A DNA stretch of 22,764 nt from assembly GCA_002104895.1 (NCBI GenBank), contig MCFG01000618.1, forward strand, positions 1-22,764. The letters are read 5' to 3'. Every line of letters begins with the position of its first letter. The stretch's first letter is position 1. The translations under genes and the position numbers were made by a program. Of this stretch, positions 1-12,007 are shown one piece after another. Origin of the DNA: Anaeromyces robustus (taxonomy: Eukaryota; Neocallimastigomycota; Neocallimastigomycetes; Neocallimastigales; Neocallimastigaceae). The notes beneath the pieces were generated by a model. That model searched no databases and was not told where the DNA came from. It saw nothing but the letters and a program-made list of their open reading frames with translations.

Positions 1-367
1 AATATATTATTATTTTTTATACAGTCATTACTAAAAGAATTAAGATTTGAGACAAATTTTATATATTAATTGAATGAATTTAATTTGATGTTATTTTTAA
101 ATGTTTATTCTTATATAAATATAAACTTTAAAAAATAATTTTTTTCTCAATTAATTAATTGGGCAGTTAATTTTATATATGATTATATGGTAACAGTCTT
201 GATTTGTTAAAAGTAATATATATATAATTTTAAAAAAAAAAAAAAAAAAACAAAATTTATTGTAATTTGTAACCGTACCAAATTTTAAGTACTTTGTGTA
301 TTAATTAATCTAAAATTAATCTAATCGATTATAATAATATTCATATTTTTAAATATAAAAATGGCTT

Positions 368-405
<38 letters not shown>

Positions 406-1119
406 ATTATGTATCCGTATCAATTTTTTTTTCCTTTTAATTTAATAAATATATAAATAAAATTTAAATAATCATATTTTATTTATTTATATAAACTATG
501 TCATTATGTATATAATATAATAAATTAAAAAATATTTTTTATATTTCTTAATTGGTCTATTAATTAATTATTTTTATTTATTTTTATGAAAATTCATAAA
601 ATCACTGATATTATCAAAATTATAAAATGAATTTAGTTGTTGTTAATTAGTAATAATAAAAATATAATATATATAGATGCATATTCTTATTTTAATTAAA
701 TTTTTATTAGAAGAAAAATATATATATATATCTTTTTCTTATTTATACATCATATTCTTATACTATACGATATAATTTTTGATAACAGGAATTAAATTTA
801 ACATTTGTGTCATTTTTTCGATTTTCAATTTTCGTTTTATATATTTAATTTGAAGAAATTTTTATGTTGCATATATATAAATAATTATTTTTAATATTAA
901 AATACAAAAGTTATTGTCTTAAAAAAAAAAAATTATTTTATTTAAAAAATTTTTTAATTTTATTTTATTTCGATTATAAAAGAAATTTGTTATAACCATA
1001 CTTTTTATTTAAAAATTTGAATTAGAATGAAAAATATATATATATATATAAAGCTTAAAATAAATTATAATAATATCATAACATTGTTTTAATATACATT
1101 TTTGTTTAAACTCATTTTT

Positions 1120-1120
<1 letters not shown>

Positions 1121-1187
<67 letters not shown>

Positions 1188-1190
1188 TTA
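1121..1190. repeat. TTTA microsatellite (left arm)
   Basis: About 70 bp of uninterrupted TTTA/ATTT tetranucleotide repeat, mirrored at 4453-4522 with the same length. Equal length in both arms is notable, because such tracts normally drift quickly. Confidence 0.9.
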
Positions 1191-1367
1191 TTACTAAATA
1201 TATAAATATAATAAAATATCATATTTTCTTTTTAGTATATTTATTATATGTTTTTTTGTTTCCATTAATTCTATAAATATGATATATGTTATATATATAA
1301 ACTTTTTTATATGTAGATTATGTTTTCTTATTTCATTGTATTATATAAAATATATAGTATATATTAC

Positions 1368-1490
1368 ATGGACAACAACAACAAAAAAAAGAAAGTTAAA
1401 AGAAATGGTTCAATATCTATTGCATTACAATATGAAGCATTATATCCTAATAAAAGTTTTATAACAAATTTTATATTACTATTATTGTAA
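1368..1490 (+). other. Possible coding remnant / 5' exon (left arm)
   Basis: A 40-codon frame opens with ATG, then three Asn and a run of Lys, followed by a mixed-composition stretch that includes GSISIALQYEALYPNKSF. That reads more like protein than the Ile/Tyr/Phe/Asn output of the surrounding DNA. It ends at TAA 1488-1490; a possible donor (GTAATT) lies at 1486. A possible acceptor (TTTCAG) at 1610-1615 precedes another short open stretch, and a third lies at 1702-1776, but I could not join them into a convincing gene. I do not recognise a family. It may be a decayed gene fragment or chance. Confidence 0.25.
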
Positions 1491-1701
1491 TTAAAAATAA
1501 TAATAATAAAATAATAAAAAAAATATAAAATAGTAATAATAATAAATAAGAATAATAATAATATTAATAATAAAGAAATCATAATAAAGAAGAAACATCG
1601 TTAGTATTATTTCAGATCTTTCGAAATTCATTTATAAAAAATAGTAATACAAGTTTTTATTTTGCTTTTTTTTTTTTTTTTTTTTAATTATCAAAATGTA
1701 A

Positions 1702-1776
1702 GTCTTATTTAGTATCCTATTTTTTATTAAAACACCAGCTATAGGAGGTATCTGGAAATTACGAGATAGAGCATAA
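1702..1776 (+). other. G+C-richer coding-like island (left arm)
   Basis: Bases 1730-1773 are roughly 40% G+C in a region otherwise near 10%. In the frame starting at 1702 they encode KTPAIGGIWKLRDRA before TAA at 1774-1776. Reading on in the same frame gives further protein-like segments broken by TAA and TAG. This looks like a decayed exon, but no family is recognised. The identical mirror copy lies on the minus strand at 3866-3940. Confidence 0.25.
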
Positions 1777-2237
1777 ATATTCATCAATTTAGATATAATT
1801 TTTAACTAGATATTAATTGAGATACTACAATAATTGTCAATCCTTTTGAAAAAAAAAAAAAAAAAGTTTTTGATATTGATATTAATAATAAAATTTAAAT
1901 AAATGTCATATAACAAAGACTTAATAAATTAATAATAATTAAATTTTATTTATTTATTCACTTTTATTTTTATGTTTACATGTATTTACTTTATATATAT
2001 ATATATTTTTTTTTTTGAATAAAAAATTTATTTTTTATTTTTACGTTTACATGTATTTATTTTATATCTTTTTTTTTTTTTTTTAATAAAAATTTATTAT
2101 AATTCTTATTCATTTTTAATTTTTAAATCATTTTAAATTCTTTATTTTGTATTTTTTTTTATTTATTAAGTTTCTAATTTATCTTTTATCCTTTAACATT
2201 AAGATCATAAAGGATATTCCATATTGATAACCTTTTA

Positions 2238-2486
2238 TTAACCTGAAGCTTTTACTTTATCAGGGTCGCCACAGCAAACTCCATCTTCACAAAGCTTTGT
2301 ACCTCTATCATAGGGTATCCAACCCTTTTTTCTACAAGCATCTTTGCTCATTACACATTCTGTACCATATACTTTTTTACCTTGGATGACGCATTGTTTA
2401 CCAATACCAGGTAATTTAGCCAAAGAAGATCCAAATAAAAGTACGGCAATTAAGGAAAATAAAAGTAATTCAGTATTGAAACGCAT
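2238..2486 (-). CDS. Small secreted six-cysteine protein, copy 1
   Basis: An 82-residue single-exon protein. Residues 1-23 form a signal peptide: a basic start, a Leu/Phe/Ile-rich core, and Ser-Ser-Leu-Ala before the likely cleavage at Lys24. The mature ~59 residues carry six cysteines at 32, 44, 51, 66, 71 and 72 (C-X11-C-X6-C-X14-C-X4-C-C), an even number suited to three disulfides, plus many Lys and Gly. It is probably an extracellular disulfide-stabilised peptide. I do not recognise the family; an effector, antimicrobial or inhibitor role would be speculation. The coding region is clearly richer in G+C than its flanks. The gene is identical in protein to copy 2 at 3155-3403 and points away from the palindrome centre. 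A TATAAAAAG-like element lies at about 2557-2565, some 70-80 bp upstream. Confidence 0.85.
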   Translation of the reverse strand: MRFNTELLLFSLIAVLLFGSSLAKLPGIGKQCVIQGKKVYGTECVMSKDACRKKGWIPYDRGTKLCEDGVCCGDPDKVKASG

Positions 2487-2730
2487 TCTCAGTATTTTTA
2501 TTAAAGTACAAATAACTTTTGTTTTTATTGATTTTTTTATTTGATTAAATTTCTCTCTTTTTATACTATTTTAAAAACTATATGAATTCTTTTTATGCTA
2601 TTTTTATGAATATTGACAATATTAAATACATTAATATTTTAATTTTGTGTTTTATTAAAGTATTAAAAATAATAAGCAAGAACCAATAAAATATCGCTTT
2701 TTTTGTATTATAATTTATATTTAATTAAGG

Positions 2731-2910
2731 TATAGCATTGTTTATTGTGTATATAATATGTATATATAACATATTTCTTTAGATAGCAATGTTTATTGTG
2801 TATATAATATTTATTTATACATCATTAAATATTTTATATACACAATAAACATTGCTATCTAAAGAAATATGTTATATATACATATTATATACACAATAAA
2901 CAATGCTATA
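2731..2910. repeat. 29-bp element, four copies around the palindrome axis
   Basis: A 29-bp element containing TGTTTATTGTGTATATAATA occurs at 2731-2759 and 2782-2810 as direct repeats with a 51-bp period and two mismatches. Its reverse complement occurs at 2831-2859 and 2882-2910. Each gene copy therefore has two elements upstream. They could be regulatory sites or relics of whatever formed the inverted repeat. Confidence 0.75.
2808..2833. other. Central spacer of the palindrome (~26 bp)
   Basis: Strict pairing fails between 2807 and 2834. Pairing 2808 with 2833 is the first mismatch, followed by scattered matches only. This asymmetric A+T-rich stretch is the loop of the inverted repeat and the symmetry axis of the head-to-head gene pair. 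Confidence 0.85.
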
Positions 2911-3154
2911 CCTTAATTAAATATAAATTATAATACAAAAAAAGCGATATTTTATTGGTTCTTGCTTATTATTTTTAATACTTTAATAAAACACAAAATT
3001 AAAATATTAATGTATTTAATATTGTCAATATTCATAAAAATAGCATAAAAAGAATTCATATAGTTTTTAAAATAGTATAAAAAGAGAGAAATTTAATCAA
3101 ATAAAAAAATCAATAAAAACAAAAGTTATTTGTACTTTAATAAAAATACTGAGA

Positions 3155-3403
3155 ATGCGTTTCAATACTGAATTACTTTTATTTTCCTTAATTGCCGTAC
3201 TTTTATTTGGATCTTCTTTGGCTAAATTACCTGGTATTGGTAAACAATGCGTCATCCAAGGTAAAAAAGTATATGGTACAGAATGTGTAATGAGCAAAGA
3301 TGCTTGTAGAAAAAAGGGTTGGATACCCTATGATAGAGGTACAAAGCTTTGTGAAGATGGAGTTTGCTGTGGCGACCCTGATAAAGTAAAAGCTTCAGGT
3401 TAA
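3155..3403 (+). CDS. Small secreted six-cysteine protein, copy 2
   Basis: Mirror copy of the gene at 2238-2486 with an identical 82-residue translation, including the signal peptide (1-23) and six mature cysteines (32, 44, 51, 66, 71, 72). The ATG at 3155 is the natural start because it begins the signal peptide directly. A TATAAAAAG-like box at 3076-3084 lies about 70 bp upstream. It is divergent from copy 1, with 668 bp between the start codons. Identity over the whole gene and its flanks means either very recent duplication or gene conversion, or one locus represented twice by an assembly fold-back. Function is unknown. Confidence 0.85.
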   Translation: MRFNTELLLFSLIAVLLFGSSLAKLPGIGKQCVIQGKKVYGTECVMSKDACRKKGWIPYDRGTKLCEDGVCCGDPDKVKASG

Positions 3404-3865
3404 TAAAAGGTTATCAATATGGAATATCCTTTATGATCTTAATGTTAAAGGATAAAAGATAAATTAGAAACTTAATAAATAAAAAAAAATACAAAATAAA
3501 GAATTTAAAATGATTTAAAAATTAAAAATGAATAAGAATTATAATAAATTTTTATTAAAAAAAAAAAAAAAAGATATAAAATAAATACATGTAAACGTAA
3601 AAATAAAAAATAAATTTTTTATTCAAAAAAAAAAAATATATATATATATAAAGTAAATACATGTAAACATAAAAATAAAAGTGAATAAATAAATAAAATT
3701 TAATTATTATTAATTTATTAAGTCTTTGTTATATGACATTTATTTAAATTTTATTATTAATATCAATATCAAAAACTTTTTTTTTTTTTTTTTCAAAAGG
3801 ATTGACAATTATTGTAGTATCTCAATTAATATCTAGTTAAAAATTATATCTAAATTGATGAATAT

Positions 3866-3940
3866 TTATGCTCTATCTCGTAATTTCCAGATACCTCCTA
3901 TAGCTGGTGTTTTAATAAAAAATAGGATACTAAATAAGAC
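3866..3940 (-). other. G+C-richer coding-like island (right arm)
   Basis: Mirror copy of 1702-1776, with the same short open stretch and the same stop. See the left-arm entry for composition and limits. Confidence 0.25.
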
Positions 3941-4152
3941 TTACATTTTGATAATTAAAAAAAAAAAAAAAAAAAAAGCAAAATAAAAACTTGTATTACT
4001 ATTTTTTATAAATGAATTTCGAAAGATCTGAAATAATACTAACGATGTTTCTTCTTTATTATGATTTCTTTATTATTAATATTATTATTATTCTTATTTA
4101 TTATTATTACTATTTTATATTTTTTTTATTATTTTATTATTATTATTTTTAA

Positions 4153-4275
4153 TTACAATAATAGTAATATAAAATTTGTTATAAAACTTTTATTAGGATA
4201 TAATGCTTCATATTGTAATGCAATAGATATTGAACCATTTCTTTTAACTTTCTTTTTTTTGTTGTTGTTGTCCAT
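4153..4275 (-). other. Possible coding remnant / 5' exon (right arm)
   Basis: Mirror copy of 1368-1490. ATG at 4275-4273 on the minus strand opens the same 40-codon frame, ending at TAA. No family is recognised. Confidence 0.25.
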
Positions 4276-4452
4276 GTAATATATACTATATATTTTATAT
4301 AATACAATGAAATAAGAAAACATAATCTACATATAAAAAAGTTTATATATATAACATATATCATATTTATAGAATTAATGGAAACAAAAAAACATATAAT
4401 AAATATACTAAAAAGAAAATATGATATTTTATTATATTTATATATTTAGTAA

Positions 4453-4455
4453 TAA

Positions 4456-4522
<67 letters not shown>
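4453..4522. repeat. TAAA microsatellite (right arm)
   Basis: Reverse complement of the tract at 1121-1190, with equal length (70 bp). Confidence 0.9.
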
Positions 4523-4523
<1 letters not shown>

Positions 4524-5237
4524 AAAAATGAGTTTAAACAAAAATGTATATTAAAACAATGTTATGATATTATTATAATTTATTTTAAGCTTTATATATA
4601 TATATATATTTTTCATTCTAATTCAAATTTTTAAATAAAAAGTATGGTTATAACAAATTTCTTTTATAATCGAAATAAAATAAAATTAAAAAATTTTTTA
4701 AATAAAATAATTTTTTTTTTTTAAGACAATAACTTTTGTATTTTAATATTAAAAATAATTATTTATATATATGCAACATAAAAATTTCTTCAAATTAAAT
4801 ATATAAAACGAAAATTGAAAATCGAAAAAATGACACAAATGTTAAATTTAATTCCTGTTATCAAAAATTATATCGTATAGTATAAGAATATGATGTATAA
4901 ATAAGAAAAAGATATATATATATATTTTTCTTCTAATAAAAATTTAATTAAAATAAGAATATGCATCTATATATATTATATTTTTATTATTACTAATTAA
5001 CAACAACTAAATTCATTTTATAATTTTGATAATATCAGTGATTTTATGAATTTTCATAAAAATAAATAAAAATAATTAATTAATAGACCAATTAAGAAAT
5101 ATAAAAAATATTTTTTAATTTATTATATTATATACATAATGACATAGTTTATATAAATAAATAAAATATGATTATTTAAATTTTATTTATATATTTATTA
5201 AATTAAAAGGAAAAAAAAATTGATACGGATACATAAT

Positions 5238-5277
<40 letters not shown>

Positions 5278-5647
5278 AAGCCATTTTTATATTTAAAAAT
5301 ATGAATATTATTATAATCGATTAGATTAATTTTAGATTAATTAATACACAAAGTACTTAAAATTTGGTACGGTTACAAATTACAATAAATTTTGTTTTTT
5401 TTTTTTTTTTTTTAAATTATATATATATATTACTTTTAACAAATCAAGACTGTTACCATATAATCATATATAGAAATTAACTGCCCAATTAATTAATTGA
5501 GAAAAAAATTATTTTTTAAAGTTTATATTTATATAAGAATAAACATTTAAAAATAACATCAAATTAAATTCATTCAATTAATATATAAAATTTGTCTCAA
5601 ATCTTAATTCTTTTAGTAATGACTGTATAAAAAATAATATATAATAT

Positions 5648-5872
<225 letters not shown>

Positions 5873-5880
<8 letters not shown>

Positions 5881-5912
5881 GATGTTATATAATAATATAA
5901 CATCAAATAAAT
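5873..5912. repeat. Perfect 18-bp hairpin with 4-base loop
   Basis: Bases 5873-5890 and 5895-5912 are exact reverse complements around the loop AATA. The central stem GATGTTATAT/ATATAACATC is not part of the neighbouring TTTA tract, so the symmetry is not merely microsatellite self-pairing. It could form a cruciform or RNA hairpin; role unknown. Confidence 0.85.
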
Positions 5913-6534
5913 TATAAATGTTTAATAATAAATGTTAATGTTTCAATAGTTCATAACACAATAAGTAAAAATAAAATTTTTTTTATGTTTTTAATAAAAT
6001 TTTTTTCTATGTTTTTATTTTTAACTAAAAATATGTAAAATAGAAATTAGAATGAATCTTATTGTATATAAATTTATTTAATATACTGCCTGAATGAAAA
6101 TTCATAAATACATTTTTTTTTAATTGATATTTTTCTATTAATGTAATTTTAACAATTATTTTATAATTAAAATAAAAATAAATAAACATAATTTGTTCTA
6201 TACTTTGACAATAATAATAATAAAGTAAAAAAAAAAAGAAAAAAGAAAAATCAAAAATCAAAAATAAACAATCAAAAATCAAAAATTTATGTTTATTCCG
6301 TTTATCATAAATTTTATCAAGAAATTCACTGCCAGAATAAAAATATTAATAAAATAAAAAATTTTTTTTTAAAAATAATAAAAATGAAGTATATTAAAAA
6401 AGATTTTATTAAAAATTAAGATAGAATTTATTTCATTAATTCAATTAAAAATTATAAAAATTGATTAAATAAAAAATTTTTTATTTACATTTTCATTTAA
6501 TAATAAATTATTTGAATAATAAATAAATAATAAT
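5913..6534. other. Intergenic, no gene seen
   Basis: A+T-rich DNA. At about 6248-6287 a short ATCAAAA-type motif is repeated four times. An 85-codon minus-strand frame at 6025-6282 is only low-complexity Phe/Tyr/Ile output and lacks protein-like composition. Confidence 0.6.
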
Positions 6535-6840
6535 TAATAATAATTAATAATATAAATAATTTTAATAATAATAATAATAATAATTAGTAATTAGCAATAA
6601 CTAATAAATAATAATAATTAATAATATAAATAATTTTAATAATAATAATAATAATAATAATTAGTAATTAACAATAACTAATAAATAATAATAATTAATA
6701 ATATAAATAATTTTAATAATAATAATAATAATAATAATTAGTAATTAACAATAGCTAATAAATAATAATAATTAATAATAGTAAATAATATTAATAATAA
6801 TAATAATTAGTAATTAACAATAGCTAATAAATAATAATAA
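6535..6840. repeat. ~77-bp tandem repeat, four copies
   Basis: A unit containing TTAGTAATTAACAATAACT recurs with that motif at 6584, 6661, 6738 and 6808, giving periods of 77, 77 and 70. Copies differ by point changes (GC/AC, AACT/AGCT) and in the number of AAT triplets, and the last is shortened. The array ends about 40 bp before the ATG of the VWA-Vint gene, so it occupies that gene's promoter or 5' UTR. Confidence 0.85.
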
Positions 6841-6878
6841 AGGTTTAATAAAAGCATTGATAATTAATCTACTTAAGA

Positions 6879-7908
6879 ATGTCCTTTAATATATTTAAAA
6901 AAAAAGTTGGTAGTAAAACAACTCAAAATGTAGAATTTGAAGAATTATTTGGTCGTTATATTTCAGAAGAAAAAAGTAACGGTTTATGTAAAGATTCCAT
7001 TCATGTATGTATGAAACCTAAAAAAGTTAAAAGTACTTTACCAGTATGTTTAATTTGTGTAGTAGATATTTCTGGTTCAATGAATATAAATTGTTGTAAT
7101 AATGTCGATGGAATGAAATCAATGTATCTTTCAAGACTTGAATTAGTTAAACATTCAATTAAAACTATTGTTTCAACTTTAAGAAAAGATGATATGATTA
7201 GTATTATTACATTTGATAATGATGCTAATATGAAAATTTAACCAACTATATTAATAAATAAAGAAAAAAAAGATGATGTAATTAGTAAAATAGATGAAAT
7301 TACTACAAAAGGATGTACTAATATGTGGGCTGGTATTAAAATGGCTATTGATACTTCATGTACTATTTCATATGAAAATTATCAAAAATCTATTATGGTA
7401 TTTACAGATGGTGACTCTAATGAAAACCCACCTAAAGGAGTGTATGAAACATTAAAAGATGAATTAGAAATAATATCTAAAGATAAATTTACTATTTCTA
7501 CTTTTTCATTTGGTAATAATATTAAACCAAAATTATTAATTGATATTGCAAATCTATGTAATGGTATTTATGGATATTGCCCTGATGGAACTATGGTTGG
7601 AACTATATTTATTAATTATATGTCTAATCTTCTTTCTACTATTACTCCTATTGTTCAAGTTACAATTACACAAGGTAATGATAATAAAAATACTACAGTT
7701 ATTGGTCCATTATATCGAGGAATTTATAGAAATGCTATTTTCAATATTGATAAAAAATTATTAAATGAAACTAAAATTATTGTTGAACTTCCAATGACAG
7801 GTCAAAAATTTGAAGTTCCTCTTAATATGGATAGTCCAAATCTTCAAACATATATTGATGAAATGTCAGAATTAGACAAGAAATCAAATAATACGGATAT
7901 TGATCATA

Positions 7909-7952
<44 letters not shown>

Positions 7953-9194
7953 TTACTTGATAAAGAATCAGATGAAGAAACTCTTAAACTTGAAGATATT
8001 GATACAAATGGAATAATTGAAGAGAAAGATTCTAAACCTATTCAATATGAAGAAATTCTTCTCAATCAATTAATGAGAGATGAATTTATTAATATTCTTA
8101 AAAAAATTGTTCAAACTGAAAATTTATCTTTATATAATGAAGAAAATGAAAGAGCTAAAAAATTTTTAAAAGATTATTATGATTTATTGACAAGTATCAA
8201 ATATAAAACCAAATTTATTAAAGATTTAATGATTGATATTGATAATCCAGATCCAAATCATGGACAAGTTGAAAAAGCTATTCGTATGGAATATTATAAA
8301 ACATGGGGAGAATGTTATATTAATTCATTTTTAAGATTCCATCAACTTGAACAATGTGGTAATTTTAAAGATCAATCTTTACAATATTATGGAAGTGATG
8401 TTTTTTCTACTTATAGAAAAATGGCTAATACTATATTTGTTAATCTTCCACCACCAAAAACTGAATCTAGAAGTTATTACAGAGGTAGTGGTAATGTCCA
8501 TTCATCTGGTCAAACATTCCAAATGAGTAATTTTATTAATCGTCATGGAGGATGTTTTAATGGAGATGCTATTGTATTATTAGCAAATGGAAAAACTAAA
8601 TATGTTAAAGATTTGAAAAAAGGAGATCGTCTTAATAATAATGCAATAGTTCAATGTCTTATTGAACAAACTTCTTCTTCTTCTTCTTCTTCATCTTCTG
8701 ATAAGAATCATTTATCAAAATTATATATGTGTGATATTCAAGGAGTTTTATTTACACCATATCATCCTATATTAATGAATAATGAATGGTATTTCCCAAA
8801 TGATCTTGTTGAAAGTAAAGAAGTTTCAATTCATTCATGGTTTAATTTAATATTAATGGATGAAGAAAATAAAAAATATGAAGTTGAATTTTCTAATGGA
8901 ATTAAAGCTATTACTTTAGGACATTATCGTGAAGAAAATGAAGTTTTAAAACATCCATATTTTGGAACAGATTTAGTATTAAAAGATTTACAAGAAAGAG
9001 ATCCTATTGGATATTCTCAAGGATATATTTTCATAAATGAATTTAATCCAAGAAAATTACAATTCGATAAAGATAATCAATATTGTATTAATTATTATAA
9101 AGTAATACCTGAAACAGAAACAACAATACAAAGTAAAACTGAAGATATTAAAAATATAATTGTAAATAATGATTTTAATAAATTAGTATATTAA
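6879..9194 (+). CDS. VWA-Vwaint-Vint (Hint) protein, interrupted by one in-frame TAA
   Basis: One 772-codon frame, open except for TAA at 7239-7241 (codon 121). Both sides belong to one protein because the stop falls inside the VWA domain. The MIDAS motif D63-x-S65-x-S67 is before it; T147 (CTN) and D177 (FTDG) are after it. A middle region follows, with an acidic run of about 13 Asp near residue 350 and a helical segment matching the Vwaint region known from this architecture. A Hint/Vint domain starts at C559 (HGGCFNGD) and has the TxxH motif T626-P-Y-H629. A Ser run lies near residue 600. Hint domains usually self-process at such a Cys; activity is not shown here. Plain alternatives are a pseudogene, sequencing error, readthrough, or restart at Met149 giving 623 residues without a complete MIDAS. 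No intron is needed to explain the frame. It converges on the ankyrin gene. Confidence 0.85.
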
Positions 9195-9381
9195 AATATA
9201 TTTTAATAAATCCTAAGTAATATAACTATTGTCTTTATTATTAATAATTTTTGGAAAATATAGTATTAATAATTAAATAAATAAATAATTAATTAAATAA
9301 TTAATAAAAAATAAATAAATATATAAATAAATATATATATATATAAATAAATAAATAAATAACAAATAAATAAATAAATAA

Positions 9382-9425
<44 letters not shown>

Positions 9426-9535
9426 AAACAACTAATATATATTTGATAAAGATAAATCTTTTTATTATTTTATAAAATTCTTTTTTTTTTTAACATCTTT
9501 ATCGAAAATAATAAAAATAAACTTATATTTTTTAA
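9195..9535. other. Intergenic region between convergent genes
   Basis: Shared 3' flank of the VWA-Vint and ankyrin genes. It is mostly TAAA microsatellite (about 9275-9425) and a T run near 9481. No gene or distinct terminator was seen. Confidence 0.7.

Positions 9536-12007
<2,472 letters not shown>

Larger units (their letters stand above)
1..2237. other. Gene-poor distal part of the left arm
   Basis: Almost pure A+T with poly(T) at 370-401, poly(A) at 232-250 and 1850-1865, TA runs, and a TTTA microsatellite at 1121-1190. Stops are frequent in all frames. The only stretches standing out from the base composition are the coding-like islands at 1368-1490, about 1598-1660 and 1702-1776, listed separately. 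No RNA gene or intact protein gene was recognised. Confidence 0.7.
8..2807 (+). repeat. Left arm of a ~5.6-kb near-perfect palindrome
   Basis: Read in reverse complement, this arm matches bases 2834-5639 along its whole length, including genes, microsatellites and homopolymers. Paired positions sum to 5647 at the outer end, 5643 near base 1300 and 5641 near the centre, so the right arm is about 6 bases longer. Differences I located are a poly(T) of 32 (370-401) against 34 (5242-5275), one of 20 against 21 near 1666-1685, one of 11 against 12 near 2006-2016, and two single-base differences near bases 173 and 231. The match stops at base 8, so close to the window edge that I cannot say whether symmetry resumes further left. 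Confidence 0.97.
2487..3154. promoter_or_regulatory. Shared upstream region of the divergent gene pair
   Basis: Both copies of the cysteine-rich gene read outward from this 668-bp symmetric segment, so it must hold their 5' regions. Visible candidates are TATAAAAAG-like boxes at 2557-2565 (-) and 3076-3084 (+) and the 29-bp repeated elements at 2731-2910. In DNA this A+T-rich, TATA matches have low specificity, so the promoter call rests mainly on position. Confidence 0.45.
2834..5639 (-). repeat. Right arm of the ~5.6-kb palindrome
   Basis: Reverse complement of bases 8-2807, with only a handful of differences, nearly all homopolymer lengths. The match ends at about base 5639, just before a long TTTA tract that the left arm does not show inside this window. 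The arm contains the plus-strand copy of the small secreted cysteine-rich protein gene and mirrored copies of everything in the left arm. Confidence 0.97.
3404..5639. other. Gene-poor distal part of the right arm
   Basis: Mirror image of bases 8-2237. It holds poly(A) at 5242-5275, poly(T) at about 5395-5413, a TTTA/TAAA tract at 4453-4522, and the minus-strand copies of the coding-like islands at 4153-4275 and 3866-3940. No other gene or RNA feature was recognised. Confidence 0.7.

Noticed and set aside
1364-1582. 72-codon minus-strand frame and the overlapping plus-strand frame at 1279-1464 (mirrors at 4061-4279 and 4179-4364)
   Set aside because: Ile/Leu/Phe/Tyr low-complexity translation of A/T-rich DNA; the hydrophobic run is not a credible membrane protein.
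2344-2544. 66-codon frame opposite the cysteine-rich gene (and its mirror at 3097-3297)
   Set aside because: Antisense shadow of the signal-peptide gene; no independent protein features.
8-5639. Inverted-repeat transposon with the cysteine-rich gene as cargo
   Set aside because: No transposase, no target-site duplication visible, and the arms meet at the centre with only a 26-bp spacer.
6535-6840. CRISPR-like array
   Set aside because: Contiguous tandem units of 77 bp with no unique spacers, in a eukaryotic context.
7540-7764. 74-codon frame within the VWA-Vint gene
   Set aside because: Out-of-frame shadow of the real coding frame.
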